From assembly GCF_004359215.1 (NCBI RefSeq), contig NC_090613.1, forward strand, positions 4,998,406 to 5,038,947: a DNA stretch of 40,542 nucleotides, given 5' to 3'. Below, piece after piece: positions 1-9,637 of this stretch (the stretch's first letter is position 1; each line of letters opens with the position of its first letter). The notes beneath the pieces were generated by a model, which was not told where the DNA came from, did not search any database, and saw nothing but the letters and a program-made list of their open reading frames with translations. Source of the stretch: Bremia lactucae (lineage: Eukaryota; Oomycota; Peronosporomycetes; Peronosporales; Peronosporaceae). A program made the position numbers and the translations under genes.

Positions 1-998
1 GGGAAGGGAGTCCTCTTGCTGGGCATTTTTGCCCCAGCAGGGACCCTGGCATAGCAGCGAGCCATCATATGGCCGCGCTTGCCGCATTTAAAACAGACCA
101 CGTCTGCATTGCCCAACTCCATAGGAGTGGCATCTGTCCTCTCGGCCGACGGCTTATACCAAGCTGTCGCCGAGGCACTGTTGTAGGATTGCTCCTCAAC
201 TAAGGCAATTTGGATTGCCTCTTCCATCGTCGACGGCACCTTTCTAAAAAGGGCCTGTCGCGATGGGCCATGCCGTAGTCCGTTCATAAACGTGGGCACC
301 TTAATGTGCTCCGGAATCGGACCTACGGTTATGGATGCGGACAGCGAGCGCATCTCTTGCACATACTCTTGCAGAGATCGCTTCGCCTGTCGCGCCCCAA
401 AGAAGCGCGCCTGAAGCAACACTTCGTTGTTCGGCGGCTGGTACATGGCGCGAATCTTATCCTTAAAGATCGCCCATGAGGGGAACGCTTTTCTGTCCGC
501 CATAAGCGCCGAGTAAGCCCACTCTGAGGCCTTACCGCGCAGATGCGACATAGCGTACGACACCATCCGGCTGTCGTCCTCGATGAGCTGGGCGACACCA
601 CATTGCTCCACGGCTAAAAGCCAGTGGACAATCGTGTGCGCCGCAGTTCCATCGAACTTGGGCGGGTCCATCCGAATGGGCCTCGGCTGATGCGGCCGGG
701 CAGAGAGCATCTCAACAGTCCTGTTGAGAGCCTCGCTCCGAGCCTGCTCATGCCTCAGCTCATCCTGAGTCTGAGTGACGGACTCCGCCGCAGCATGGCT
801 CTGTGCCTCGGACGCGGCCCTCCGCTGTCCGAGCACAAATGCCTCAAACTGCTCCAACTGAGCAACATGTTGCTCAGGAGGACTACCCAGGAGCCTGGCC
901 AGGGCTTGTTCACCAAGTCCCTGCGCCATTAGCCCTGCCACCTCCCGATGATGTTCGGAGAGGTGGGGAAAATGAGCCCAATCAATGTTGAGGCTCAT
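1..998 (-). CDS. Ty3/gypsy Gag (element 1), intact to window edge
   Basis: I translated this from the ATG at 996-998 and the frame stays open for 332 codons to base 1, so the 3' end lies outside the window. The product is a retrotransposon Gag. It has a Q/E-rich N-terminal helix region, then a capsid-like core (KFDGTAAHTIVHWLLAVEQC near residue 125, FGARQAKRSLQEYVQEMRSL near 205), and a CCHC zinc knuckle CFKCGKRGHMMARC near residue 305. The start lies 43 bp downstream of the primer-binding site, as expected for the first ORF of a gypsy element. It is the only intact retroelement ORF in the window. The same protein is present in broken form in element A at 25890-26795. No stop or frameshift is visible, so this copy is young or still functional. 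Confidence 0.88.
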   Translation of the reverse strand, partial: MSLNIDWAHFPHLSEHHREVAGLMAQGLGEQALARLLGSPPEQHVAQLEQFEAFVLGQRRAASEAQSHAAAESVTQTQDELRHEQARSEALNRTVEMLSARPHQPRPIRMDPPKFDGTAAHTIVHWLLAVEQCGVAQLIEDDSRMVSYAMSHLRGKASEWAYSALMADRKAFPSWAIFKDKIRAMYQPPNNEVLLQARFFGARQAKRSLQEYVQEMRSLSASITVGPIPEHIKVPTFMNGLRHGPSRQALFRKVPSTMEEAIQIALVEEQSYNSASATAWYKPSAERTDATPMELGNADVVCFKCGKRGHMMARCYARVPAGAKMPSKRTPF

Positions 999-1040
999 CC
1001 TCACGTACACACGCAGAGATGCGGGTCGTGGGAAGGATTT

Positions 1041-1052
1041 CAAGTGCTACCA
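1041..1052 (-). other. Primer-binding site, element 1
   Basis: Read on the minus strand this is TGGTAGCACTTG, starting two bases after the LTR end (ACA then CT). TGG at the start is the expected complement of a tRNA CCA tail. The same motif follows the LTR of element B at 31990-32001, and a related one (TGGTAGCTCT) follows the LTR of element C. I do not identify the priming tRNA. Confidence 0.65.
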
Positions 1053-1054
1053 AG

Positions 1055-1607
1055 TGTAGGCGGGCACGTCGTAATGCGGCCACGCTCTACTTAGCACACA
1101 CCCTAGCACAGCGAGGAAGCGGTTTGCACCTGCTTCTCTTGCGTGCAGTGAGGTAGTTGTGGTGGGCGCGCAAGCGACCTCACCCAACACACTAAGAACT
1201 CTGGTGAAGTGACGTCACGGGAGCGGTAATCCGTCTCCTCGTGCGCACTTACCAAGTAGGTAGTAAATTTCAGACTGATTTATATTTAATAGAATTAAAT
1301 ACAAATACCTATTTTTACCAATTAAAATGATATCTCTATAGATATCATTTAATATGTATTGCGAGCGTATCTTTATAGATACCTCGCGTAACTGATGACG
1401 CTAGCCGTCATCATGGATGACGCTGGGCGTCATCCCTCCTAATGTGAATGCACCCATGTGCATCACATCCACAAGGGTTGGTCACAAATGTGCACCACGC
1501 CCGAGTGTTGGGTCTAATTACTATTATTTAGTAATTGACCATCCCCTTAAGTACCAAATGTACTTAATGGGGACTGTGTAACATTAGGGCAACTCTAGCC
1601 CGTTACA
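1055..1607 (-). repeat. 5' LTR of gypsy element 1
   Basis: The 553-bp LTR reads TGTAACGGGC at its minus-strand start (1607) and ends CCTACA at 1055. It aligns with the LTR of element B (31462-31988) in opposite orientation and with the 91-bp LTR remnant of element A (20154-20244). It holds several perfect hairpins: 1325-1334/1341-1350 (10 bp), 1393-1400/1406-1413 (8 bp) and 1415-1422/1428-1435 (8 bp). The flanking five bases at 1608-1612 (ACATC) would be the target duplication, but the other end is outside the window. Confidence 0.85.
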
Positions 1608-1651
1608 ACATCTGTCCTTCAACCGGCCTCCTCGGAGTAAATACCGGCGCA

Positions 1652-2011
1652 TCAATGGACCCTTCCAAGTTGTCCATATGCATTCTTGTTCCTCTTCCCG
1701 AAGCCGAAACAAACAAACTTGAATGTCATATGCGTGTCGCTATGTCTCCCACGCCCTTCCTCTGCTTTCATCAACCTTGTCTGTGACTCCTCAAGCCTAT
1801 CCAGACTTCCGGTTATGCACCTCATCAACACCTGGAGTTCTGACGCGTCGTCACTCCTGGTGGTAGCATTGTCCACCGCATGGACAACACCCGTCTTGCT
1901 CTTCTCTTCATAATCTTCATGCTCACTGGCCCTTCGTGACCAGTGGCAAGGGCTGCTTCCGCATACGCGCCGTCGCGTGTCACCCCTGAGTGCCCCGTGC
2001 TTTGGGCTCAT
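1652..2011 (-). pseudogene. Possible truncated copia-type Gag N-terminus
   Basis: A 119-codon minus-strand frame starts within AGGTTATGAGCCCAA, a start context shared with the recognisable copia Gag at 17164. A predicted helix (LMRCITGSLDRLEESQTRLM) resembles the N-terminal coiled region of oomycete copia Gag proteins. The frame ends 45 bp before the LTR of element 1, so a copia element may have been interrupted by the gypsy insertion. On the minus strand at 2178-2186 there is TGGTATCAG, a possible initiator-Met PBS. No zinc knuckle or pol is present. Chance ORF remains possible. Confidence 0.35.
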
Positions 2012-2836
2012 AACCTGTAAAAGTCAATACACAAAGGTAGAGACAGAGGACACACAATTAAATGCAAAAGAGAGAAGGTTATTACTTTCGTTATCTCCTG
2101 GCTAGCTATCAAATCCTTCTCGCAGAAGAAATCATAAAATGAATCTCCCGGCGCAAAGATTATATCAAAAACTGATACTGATACCACTTTTTTGGTACAT
2201 CATCTTGAAGCTTGCCTTTCAATACGATGGGATGTAAACAATTTGTAGCTTACTATTTTCTGCTTGCCTAAGTTTCTTACAATTGGCATCCAAATTCATA
2301 TGCAACCGACCTGCTTGCAATGAAAATCGGCTAAAGATTTTTAAGCCTCAGAGCCACTTTGTTATTGTATTGACGACAATATTTACCGACAACGACCAGC
2401 GTTTTCATTCAGTGATTAGTTTTTTTAGCCGAGTAAAAAACAAGATTTTTTCATCAGAATTGTTGTCGTCATGGGTGTCAAACTAATCAAATGTTGCACA
2501 TGATAGATTGTACTGTATAGAAACTACACCTTTGTAACAAGCACAGAAATACGATTGTACATGCCATAAGATTATGAGAACAGATGAATCACAGATTGTT
2601 TATTTCTCTTGTTCCCATCGCATCTCCAAAATATCAAGCAAACTCTTCATGATGTTATTGCGCAAAGTTTTTTATGAGCCTCGCATAACAATCCACTGAC
2701 ATTGCAACTCCTTTTAATCACGCACGTACAAAATAAATTCACCTCAACTAGATTTGTGGCTAATCGAAATACCATGTTGTAGTTGAGCCACCTAAAGACA
2801 CAAAAATTACGACAGTAAAAGATATGTCAAGCTACT
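2012..2836. other. AT-rich interval, no gene recognised
   Basis: About 0.8 kb between the copia-like fragment and the stop of the ankyrin gene. I see only short frames without family resemblance. A candidate extra 3' exon of the ankyrin gene (minus strand, acceptor at 2792-2793, reading to a stop near 2650) is described in that entry. The stretch near 2178-2186 could be retroelement leader. Confidence 0.5.
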
Positions 2837-4577
2837 TTACCGACACCTTGACCAAATCGAATGTTTGCGAATACGTACGAGTTGCAGCGAATTATGAAGC
2901 GGAACGACAGTTTCGATCGTTGAAGAAGCTGAAACCTTGTAGCTACTATTTATTGCGGCTGGGTTATCAATTTCATAGTCATCAAGCACTTTGCTGACCA
3001 CTTCGCGTTCCTCTGCCGAAAATAATTGTGAAACAGCTGAAGGAGGAGGTGACGTCTCTGTTGGCAGCTGCACCGCTGATACACTTTTATTGACAGGCTT
3101 CAAGGATGCATTATTACAGCTGCGACTCTCACCGTTGTCGTCATGGCATTCATCTGGGCATCTCTGCCCCAACTCTTCATGTGTATGCTCATTACTACCA
3201 ACGTCATAGTCTTCATCAATTGGATGCAAAGAGGCGTACTTGCCAACAACACCAACACCCAAGATCTTTTCTGGGATAAAATCACCACAGGCCGAGTAAT
3301 TTTGCATCAACAGTCTAGTACATTGTCGACCATTATTCTCCTGCAATACGTGCACAGCCTCTGCAAATTCCATCTCATCAATTCGAATGTCATTCACTGC
3401 AACGATATGATTATACGGGCGTAGCGTAATCCAATCAATGTCGTCGCCCTCGACAATCCCAATACGTTTCAGTACAATCAATGGCTGATCAATAAGCTCA
3501 AAGTCGGGGATGCTTTCTACCTCGACCACGCGCTCATATAAAAACAACTCGTACTGGAAAATCTCCCCCACCGAAGCCTGCACGACTGCGTTGCAGCCAC
3601 TAGCGACCACTTCTCTCGACATAGTATTAATATCGCTCTTTACGTACACAAATCGAACAGTGCTTGCTGGTGGAATATCCTTCGTATTTATCGTGAGCTG
3701 GCCATGTGCACCTGCAGGCACATAATGATACGATCCCGTCGCAATCTCTGCTGAGTCTTCCTCCGATACGAGCACCTGAATATAATCCTTTATGGAATGG
3801 TGTTCCGGCGCGTCGTATTCTACTGCACAAACGCCTATTATTAGTCGAACTGCTAGAAGCACTTCATAGAAACTTACACGTTACAAGCGATCCTTTTTCA
3901 ACTTGACCACCCATGTCCAATTGAACTACGCCACTTGGTCGAAAAGCCAGCAGCTTGATTGTGTAAGCGCTTTTATCGGTAATTTGGTCCAGTATTTCTT
4001 TCAATTCCTGAGCTTGGGCCACCCACTCGGACATGTGTCCTCGCTGCAGCAAATCTTGGGGCAACAAGCCGTAGTTCTCTCTCATGGGTTTGGCACCGGC
4101 ATGAATTAGCATCTTAACGGCCACTGCATTCTGCACGAAGCACGCGTGATGCAATGCTGTCCACCCATTCTCGTCTCTGTGGTCCAAATTAACTCGCCGC
4201 TGCAGCAAAAGGTGCAAGATCTCGGCTTCCTTCGGTATAAAATCCACGTCATCACTCTCTATGATATTATCCACAGTCTCCTCGGCCTCACATTTACTAC
4301 TTTCTCGGTTAGCCACATCTTTTGCTTGTCTTGTCAAATACATAGCTGCTGTCTCACTTCCGCCGAAATCGTTCAAGTCGTTCAAGTTGTCAAAATCGTC
4401 AATCAGCTCTTGTCGCACCCGCGAGTGCTTTAAGCTGGCGACGGCCAGTAGCAAAGGAGTGCGTCTACTATCATCCTTGGCCTCAAGGTTCTCGGCCGTC
4501 GAGGTTTTAAGCAGGCGATGAACCTCGGCCAGGTCTCCATACTCGCACGCACTAAGAAGCGTCACTGTGTTCCCCAT
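2837..4577 (-). CDS. Ankyrin-repeat protein with SKICH-like and PDZ-like regions
   Basis: Spliced gene with exons 4577-3878 and 3822-2837, a 55-bp intron (donor GTAAGT, branch GACTAATAA, acceptor GCAG) and a 561-aa product. Residues 1-210 hold ankyrin repeats. The clearest is NGWTALHHACFVQNAVAVKM, and another lies at the N-terminus (TLLSACEYGDLAEVHRLL). A beta-sandwich-like region follows (EYDAPEHHSIKDYIQV to ASTVRFVYVK), resembling SKICH domains. Next comes a PDZ-like segment (NHIVAVNDIRIDEMEFAEAV) and an acidic, low-complexity tail. I prefer the internal ATG at 4577 because MGNTVT is a plausible N-myristoylation signal. An in-frame ATG at 4619 would add a hydrophobic 14-residue leader. A second 55-bp intron (2846-2792) could replace the last residues with about 48 others. 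Function is unknown; scaffold or adaptor at membranes is an inference. It is transcribed away from the DHHC gene. Confidence 0.78.
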
Positions 4578-4712
4578 CGCGAAAGAGACGCAAATGAAAA
4601 ATACAAATGCACAGATCACCAGTGTAAAGATACCGGTATTAATACGGCCGCTCAGGTTAAATTCATCCTCTAAAGTCTCGACGACTCGCTATCGGTAGTA
4701 TGCTGCGTATTC
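4578..4712. promoter_or_regulatory. Divergent promoter, ankyrin and DHHC genes
   Basis: Only about 135 bp separate the chosen start of the ankyrin gene (4577, minus) from the start of the DHHC gene (4713, plus), so both must use this interval. A 10-bp palindrome ATACCGGTAT lies at 4630-4639. I see no TATA box that I would defend. Part of the interval could code if the upstream ATG at 4619 is used. Confidence 0.5.
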
Positions 4713-5771
4713 ATGACAAGTGCGTATGTAAAGAAGTAGAACGAAGATGATTAGGGATTGCTAACGCGTGGCTGTGTGTAGCAAGCTGCTTCGTTCGATA
4801 TCAACACTGCCTGTGCTGATAGTGGTATTGATCATGACGCTGGAGTACTACATTTTCATGACGGAGCACTGGGTACCAGAATATCGGCGATCCGTTGATT
4901 TCTATGTGCTCTCAATGATACTAGAAGCATCTGTGTTTCACTTTGCGGTTGGTTGCACGGTCGTTGCGTATTATAAAGTGGTGCTGACAGGTAGGATTGC
5001 GAAATTAGAAATGTGTAAAGTTGGAAAGGAGCTGAGGTCGTTTAATTTGCAGACCCTGGCTATGTCACGCCCACGCTAGTTCAATGCGTAAAAGATGCCA
5101 TGCAAGCAGCAATTGAAGAAGGCGGCAATAGCAGCTCATTGGTTTTAAAAACTTGCCAAAAGTGTAAGCTATTGAAACCTTTTCGAGCGCATCATTGCAG
5201 CTTCTGTAATCGTTGTGTGTTAAAGATGGGTACGCTCGAAGAGTCAAAAGGTCATAGAGCTTTGTTTTAAAACAGCTTTTTAAGCGCAGATCATCACTGT
5301 CCATGGGTTGCCAATTGCGTCGGCCAAGATAATTACAAGTTCTTTTTTCATTTCGTCGTGTACGCTTTCATAGCTTTGTTTATGTGCGTATGGGTGCTTT
5401 TAAAGCCCTTTCAGACTGCACTTTTCAGCAAACGGGGAGCTGATTCTTTCTCTTCACTGGTGGTTGTCGGATTTGTACTGGGCAGTGCGCTGGGTTTTAG
5501 TCTACTAGGGATCATTGCTGTTCACTCGTACCTTCTGGTTCAAGGTGGTACTACGATTGAGTGCCATGAGTACGGCCGTGCTTTCCCATTCAATCAAGGG
5601 TGGCGGAATAACATTAGTGACGTGTTCGGTGAGATGACTAAAGACTGGTTACTACCTACAACACCAGTTCGGAAACAGCGCTTTCTTTTGCAGCCAGCAG
5701 CGCTACATCAGATTATTGCATGTAGCTGCATCGACGACTTATACGACCAAGAAGATGATAGTTTTCTTTAA
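4713..5771 (+). CDS. DHHC-type protein S-palmitoyltransferase
   Basis: Four exons (4713-4723, 4782-4990, 5053-5229, 5290-5771) give a 292-aa protein. The catalytic DHHC cysteine-rich domain spans the third intron: CQKCKLLKPFRAHHCSFCNRC, then DHHCPWVANCVGQDNYKFF. The cysteine of DHHC takes the acyl group from palmitoyl-CoA and passes it to substrate cysteines at the membrane. Four membrane helices are visible: two before the domain (LPVLIVVLIMTLEYYIF; a segment near residues 50-75) and two after it. The TTxE motif (TTIE) follows helix 4, then NNISDVFG of the conserved C-terminal segment. Frame 1 opens at 4768 without an ATG. The 11-nt first exon plus a 58-bp intron (GTATGT, branch GCTAAC, TGTAG) supplies one and completes helix 1. 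Size and layout fit small zDHHC enzymes. The substrate is unknown. Confidence 0.9.
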
Positions 5772-5839
5772 TGATTCAAATTCAAATAATGCCCTTCAGT
5801 GCTTGTCAAGTAACTAAAGTCTTGAAACAGCGACATATC

Positions 5840-6513
5840 TTACTGTGACGGAACTTCGCCAGCGTGGAAGGCAAGCGATACACTATTGACACAATGGCGC
5901 TCGTCCGTCGGTGTCTTAAAACCTTCGCCTTTAAATACGTGGCCCATGTGACTGCATACGTACAAGGTTATTACAGATCATCACAGACATTTCTCCTTAT
6001 AATTCGACGCACCCGCCACATTTGGCACAAACAATTTCAATTCGATGGCCGTCAACGTCAGGCACAGTCTGCAACATAAAAGTCATGCCGCATGATTTAC
6101 ATTTAGAAACTGGAATTATGATACAGTTCGGGCACGCAACTGTCACGAACCTTTATGGCACCCGGGATGGCATCGTAGAAGGCAGGCCAGCCGCAGCCCG
6201 AGTCAAATTTGGTGCTAGATGTGTAAACGGGTGATTTACACCCAGCACACACATATACACCCGAATCCTTGTGCTTATTGTATTCCCCCGTGCCAGCGCG
6301 TTCCGTGCTCTTAAGACGTAACACCTGATACTGCATTGGTGTCAGGCGCTGCTTCCACTCCTCATCCGAGAGCGTTACGGCGTCGCTGCTACTGCTGGAC
6401 ATTTTATTAGTGAGGACAATGGATAAATAAGCTGGAGATTTTGCAAACGCAATGGACGAAGGACCCAAGCGCTTAGCTGAGAGCGAACGTAACGAACACA
6501 CCCACTTCGACAT
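5840..6513 (-). CDS. msrB: Peptide-methionine (R)-S-oxide reductase (MsrB)
   Basis: Three exons (6513-6151, 6068-6013, 5951-5840) with 82- and 61-bp introns encode 176 aa. MsrB reduces methionine-R-sulfoxide in oxidised proteins, using thioredoxin as reductant. The four zinc cysteines are seen as CAGC (exon 1) and CAKC (exon 2). GCGWPAF and GHMGHVF follow the family pattern, and the catalytic cysteine is in ERHCVNSVSL near the C-terminus. The first 37 residues are rich in Ser, Ala, Arg and Lys without acids, like a mitochondrial presequence. Starting at Met-38 (MSSSSSD) would give a cytosolic form, so dual targeting is possible. Without the introns the frame ends after VRDSCVPELY and loses the active site, so splicing is required. 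The gene is divergent from SRP54 across 161 bp. Confidence 0.93.
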
Positions 6514-6674
6514 TTGAGACGCGACCGAAGAAATTAAGTCTTTGAACCCGCGGGCTCGAATACCCGCGGGTTGATTGTGTATACTCGAGCTTGTAACGTA
6601 TACCGACTATGAATTGCAGGGGGGAACGGATTACTTTTTCTCTCCTAGAATACACGAAACCAAGACATAAAACT
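6514..6674. promoter_or_regulatory. Bidirectional promoter msrB/SRP54 with 10-bp inverted repeat
   Basis: The 161-bp interval between two divergent starts contains AACCCGCGGG (6545-6554) and CCCGCGGGTT (6563-6572), a perfect inverted repeat with an 8-nt spacer. Each arm also contains the palindrome CCCGCGGG. Such symmetry in a shared promoter suggests a dimeric regulator site or a hairpin in one transcript leader. An upstream in-frame ATG at 6609 could extend SRP54, but the conserved family start is at 6675. Confidence 0.5.
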
Positions 6675-8210
6675 ATGGTGTTGGCGGAGCTGGGATCGAA
6701 GCTGCAGGATGCGCTCGCCAAAATGAATCGCACCACGGTTGTGGATGACGAAGTGTTTAACGTTCTTTTGAAGGAAATTTGTGGTGCGCTGCTTGAGTCA
6801 GACGTACAGGTAAAGCTCGTGCGGCAGCTACGAGACAACGTCAAATTGGCCGTGAAACTAGAGGACGCGAGCTCGGGTATGAACCGCCGCCGCCTCATTC
6901 AAAAGTCAATTGTCGATCAGCTTGTACAGATGTTGGAGCCGGAAGCACCTCCATACAAGATGAAAAAGGGACAGAGCAACGTCATTATGTTTGTTGGTCT
7001 TCAGGGCAGTGGGAAAACCACCAGTATTGCCAAACTTGCTTACTTTTACCAGCGCAAAGGCTGGAAAACGTGCATGGTGTGTGCCGATACGTTTCGAGCG
7101 GGTGCGTTTGATCAATTGAAACAAAATTCAACCAAGCTTCGCATTCCGTTCTACGGTAGTTATACCGAAGCCGACCCCGTTCGTATCGCCGAGGAAGGGG
7201 TGGCTCAATTTCGAGCTGAAAATTACGAGCTAATTCTTGTAGATACGAGTGGTCGGCACAAACAAGAAGCTGATTTGTTTGCGGAAATGAAAGAGGTTTC
7301 TGCAGCCGTGCAGCCCGATGACGTCGTTTTTGTGATGGATTCCACGATTGGTCAGGCTGTCTACGACCAAGCTCGGGCATTTCGTGATACCGTGAATGTC
7401 GGTAGTGTCATTATTACGAAACTAGATGGACATGCGAAAGGTGGAGGAGCACTTAGTGCTGTTGCTGCCACGGGCTCGCCGATTATCTTTTATGGTACAG
7501 GAGAACATTTCATGGACTTTGAGTCGTTCAATGCGGCGAGCTTTGTTAGTCGTCTCATGGGAATGGGGGATATTCGTGGACTTATGGAAGAAGTCAAGAC
7601 TAGTGGCTTGTTTGAAAATCAGGAGGAATTGGTCGAAAAGTTTCAAAAGGGCGTGTTTACATTGCGGGATATGTACAAGCAGTTTCAGAGCGTCATGAAA
7701 ATGGGTCCCCTTGGGAAGGTCATGTCGATGATTCCTGGATTGCCACAGGGGATGAACGATATGATGAATGCGGGTGGTGGCGAAGAAGAAGCCTCCAAGC
7801 GGCTTCGGCGGTTCCTCTATATGATGGATAGTATGACTGACGCCGAACTTGATGGCATTGTACCGCTTTCCGAATCGCGCCAGATGCGAGTTGCTCGTGG
7901 CTCTGGCTGCCAAATGCTTGAAATAGATTTTTTACTGAAGTGTCACAAACAATTTTCGTCTGTCGTAAGCCGTATGGGAAAAAGTGGTCTCATGAAGGCA
8001 AATGATGCGACGCTGGGTAAGCAGATGGCTCGCAATCCGAATGCTGTGATGCAGCAATTATCCAAAGTCATCGATCCCAAAATGATGGCGCAAATAGGCG
8101 GTCCACAGAGTATGATGCGAATTATGAAGCAAATGCAAGGAATGGACCCGAGTCAACTAGGTGACATGACCAAAATGGCTCAGGGTATGGGCCTAAAGAT
8201 GCCCTTTTAG
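6675..8210 (+). CDS. SRP54: Signal recognition particle 54 kDa subunit (SRP54)
   Basis: Single-exon, 511 aa, close to the roughly 504-aa eukaryotic SRP54. It binds signal peptides as they leave the ribosome and, as a GTPase, docks with the SRP receptor at the ER. Visible parts: N-domain helices (residues 1-95), P-loop GLQGSGKTT (108-116), DTFRAGAFDQL (about 137), DTSGR (about 190), TKLDGHAKGGG (about 249), then the methionine-rich M domain (about 330-511). The M domain has the RNA-contacting RVARGSG motif and many MM pairs that line the signal-peptide groove. The start MVLAELGSKL matches the family N-terminus, so the ATG at 6675 is chosen over the upstream one at 6609. It is convergent with APC4. 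Confidence 0.97.
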   Translation: MVLAELGSKLQDALAKMNRTTVVDDEVFNVLLKEICGALLESDVQVKLVRQLRDNVKLAVKLEDASSGMNRRRLIQKSIVDQLVQMLEPEAPPYKMKKGQSNVIMFVGLQGSGKTTSIAKLAYFYQRKGWKTCMVCADTFRAGAFDQLKQNSTKLRIPFYGSYTEADPVRIAEEGVAQFRAENYELILVDTSGRHKQEADLFAEMKEVSAAVQPDDVVFVMDSTIGQAVYDQARAFRDTVNVGSVIITKLDGHAKGGGALSAVAATGSPIIFYGTGEHFMDFESFNAASFVSRLMGMGDIRGLMEEVKTSGLFENQEELVEKFQKGVFTLRDMYKQFQSVMKMGPLGKVMSMIPGLPQGMNDMMNAGGGEEEASKRLRRFLYMMDSMTDAELDGIVPLSESRQMRVARGSGCQMLEIDFLLKCHKQFSSVVSRMGKSGLMKANDATLGKQMARNPNAVMQQLSKVIDPKMMAQIGGPQSMMRIMKQMQGMDPSQLGDMTKMAQGMGLKMPF

Positions 8211-9637
8211 ATTCTCTCGACTTAAGCTTTATTCGACTTATAAGGAGAAGATAACAATTTAAGGTTTTCTCTTATGCATTAGTCACGTCCTTCAATGTCA
8301 CACTTTCATAATCGAACTTGACGTGAGTAAACTGTCGTGGTGAAGAGGGTTACAAATTGAAGACACAATTACGTCTTCAGCGCTTTAAGCAATTCGAAAA
8401 AGGTGTGTTTATTGCTATCATGGCACGTAAGATACACGACTGGTGAATAACTGACCAGCACCGTCATTTACAATTTTTCGTCCATTCAATCAAGGATTAA
8501 GGGCAAAAAAAAGCTGTGAGCAGCAGATATGACATTACCGTAAAGCGCGTTAGCGTTATTCTTCATAAATTTATCTTTCCCAGAGCTTGGTTTCAAAGCT
8601 CATTCGATATAAAATTAGGACGACACTAAGTAATAAATGAAATTGATTTGAAGTCCCATCGTACTTTTCACGGGCTCAAAGTTCATAAAAATTTAACCGT
8701 GAGCCGCGAGTTTCCACATCATGTTGAGTATTAATGCAGACCCCACGTCCTCTTTATTACTCGATTGAAGCCGTAATTGTGTTGACAAAGTGGAAACGTA
8801 ACCAAATCGACGTCTTGTATGTCATTTATTGATAATTGTCGCTCACTGAGACCACTAATCAAGGGATCAAGCAGGTGTTCAAATCGATCCGGGCCTGTCA
8901 TTGGCCCAGAATAACAACATTTTATAAAGGCGATACTCTGGGCACTTATAAACATTGACAGAAGCCGTATCCCACATTTGCAATGCGACCAATACTAACT
9001 AATTCACTACCACGGGAATGCCTTGACAAATGCACGCAGTCACACGACAGCAGAAATCACATGCTGGTTAGCACAGTAAAGCGCTTTTAGTCTCACCGAC
9101 GCATTGAGAGGGTAGCTGACATCAACATCGCTCGCCGTGATTGGGGGTCGCGATAGTGCGCGAACGGAGTGGTTCTGTCAGTTCAATAAGAGCCTTCTTT
9201 TGTCACGACAAGTAGGCATTCTTGACACGGCGCTTGTAGAAATTCGATTGATTAGGCAGGAGAACCAAGAAGATAATGAGCTGCTGTTGATTCAATGGAG
9301 TAATCCCCGATGGCAAATTTGTCCAAAATCATTGATTTTTTGACAATATCGAATGTAATTCACCCACGAGACTTGGCCACATACATTCTAAGAGCCCACT
9401 ATTGCACCTGGCCTTCCGCCACCTTGAATTGCTAGGTCTGTGTTGCTCGAAGCCATCATGGCTTACCTCGACAGGTTGGTCGAAATCAGCAGCGCCCTTC
9501 TGAAGCTACTATCCTTGCATCAAGGTGACGTGACAGCACTTTTAAATGAAATACTATAAAATATATTTTTTACGGGCATTCGGTCAAAGCAACTGATGAA
9601 TTCGGACGATGCTGCCAAGTCTATGCGTGTTTGCAAT
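8211..9637. other. Intergenic region between SRP54 and APC4 stops
   Basis: About 1.4 kb between convergent genes. Only short frames without ATG starts or family resemblance are visible, for example a 68-codon frame at 9137-9343. I see no repeat, tRNA or transposon end. It presumably holds two 3' UTRs; its length is unusual against the tight spacing elsewhere in this island. Confidence 0.5.

Noticed and set aside
329..932. Frames of 90-102 codons on both strands over gag of element 1
   Set aside because: Shadows of the intact Gag frame 998-1, which has the zinc knuckle.
1300..1440. CRISPR-like or other spaced repeat array in the LTR
   Set aside because: The repeated GATGACGC units are arms of two adjacent hairpins, not regular repeats with unique spacers, and the genome is eukaryotic.
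4578..4619. Signal peptide on the ankyrin protein from the upstream ATG
   Set aside because: The 14-residue hydrophobic leader lacks a usual cleavage site, and ankyrin repeats point to the cytosol; retained only as an alternative start.
9137..9343. 68-codon plus frame in the SRP54-APC4 interval
   Set aside because: No ATG at the frame start, no family resemblance, no supporting context.
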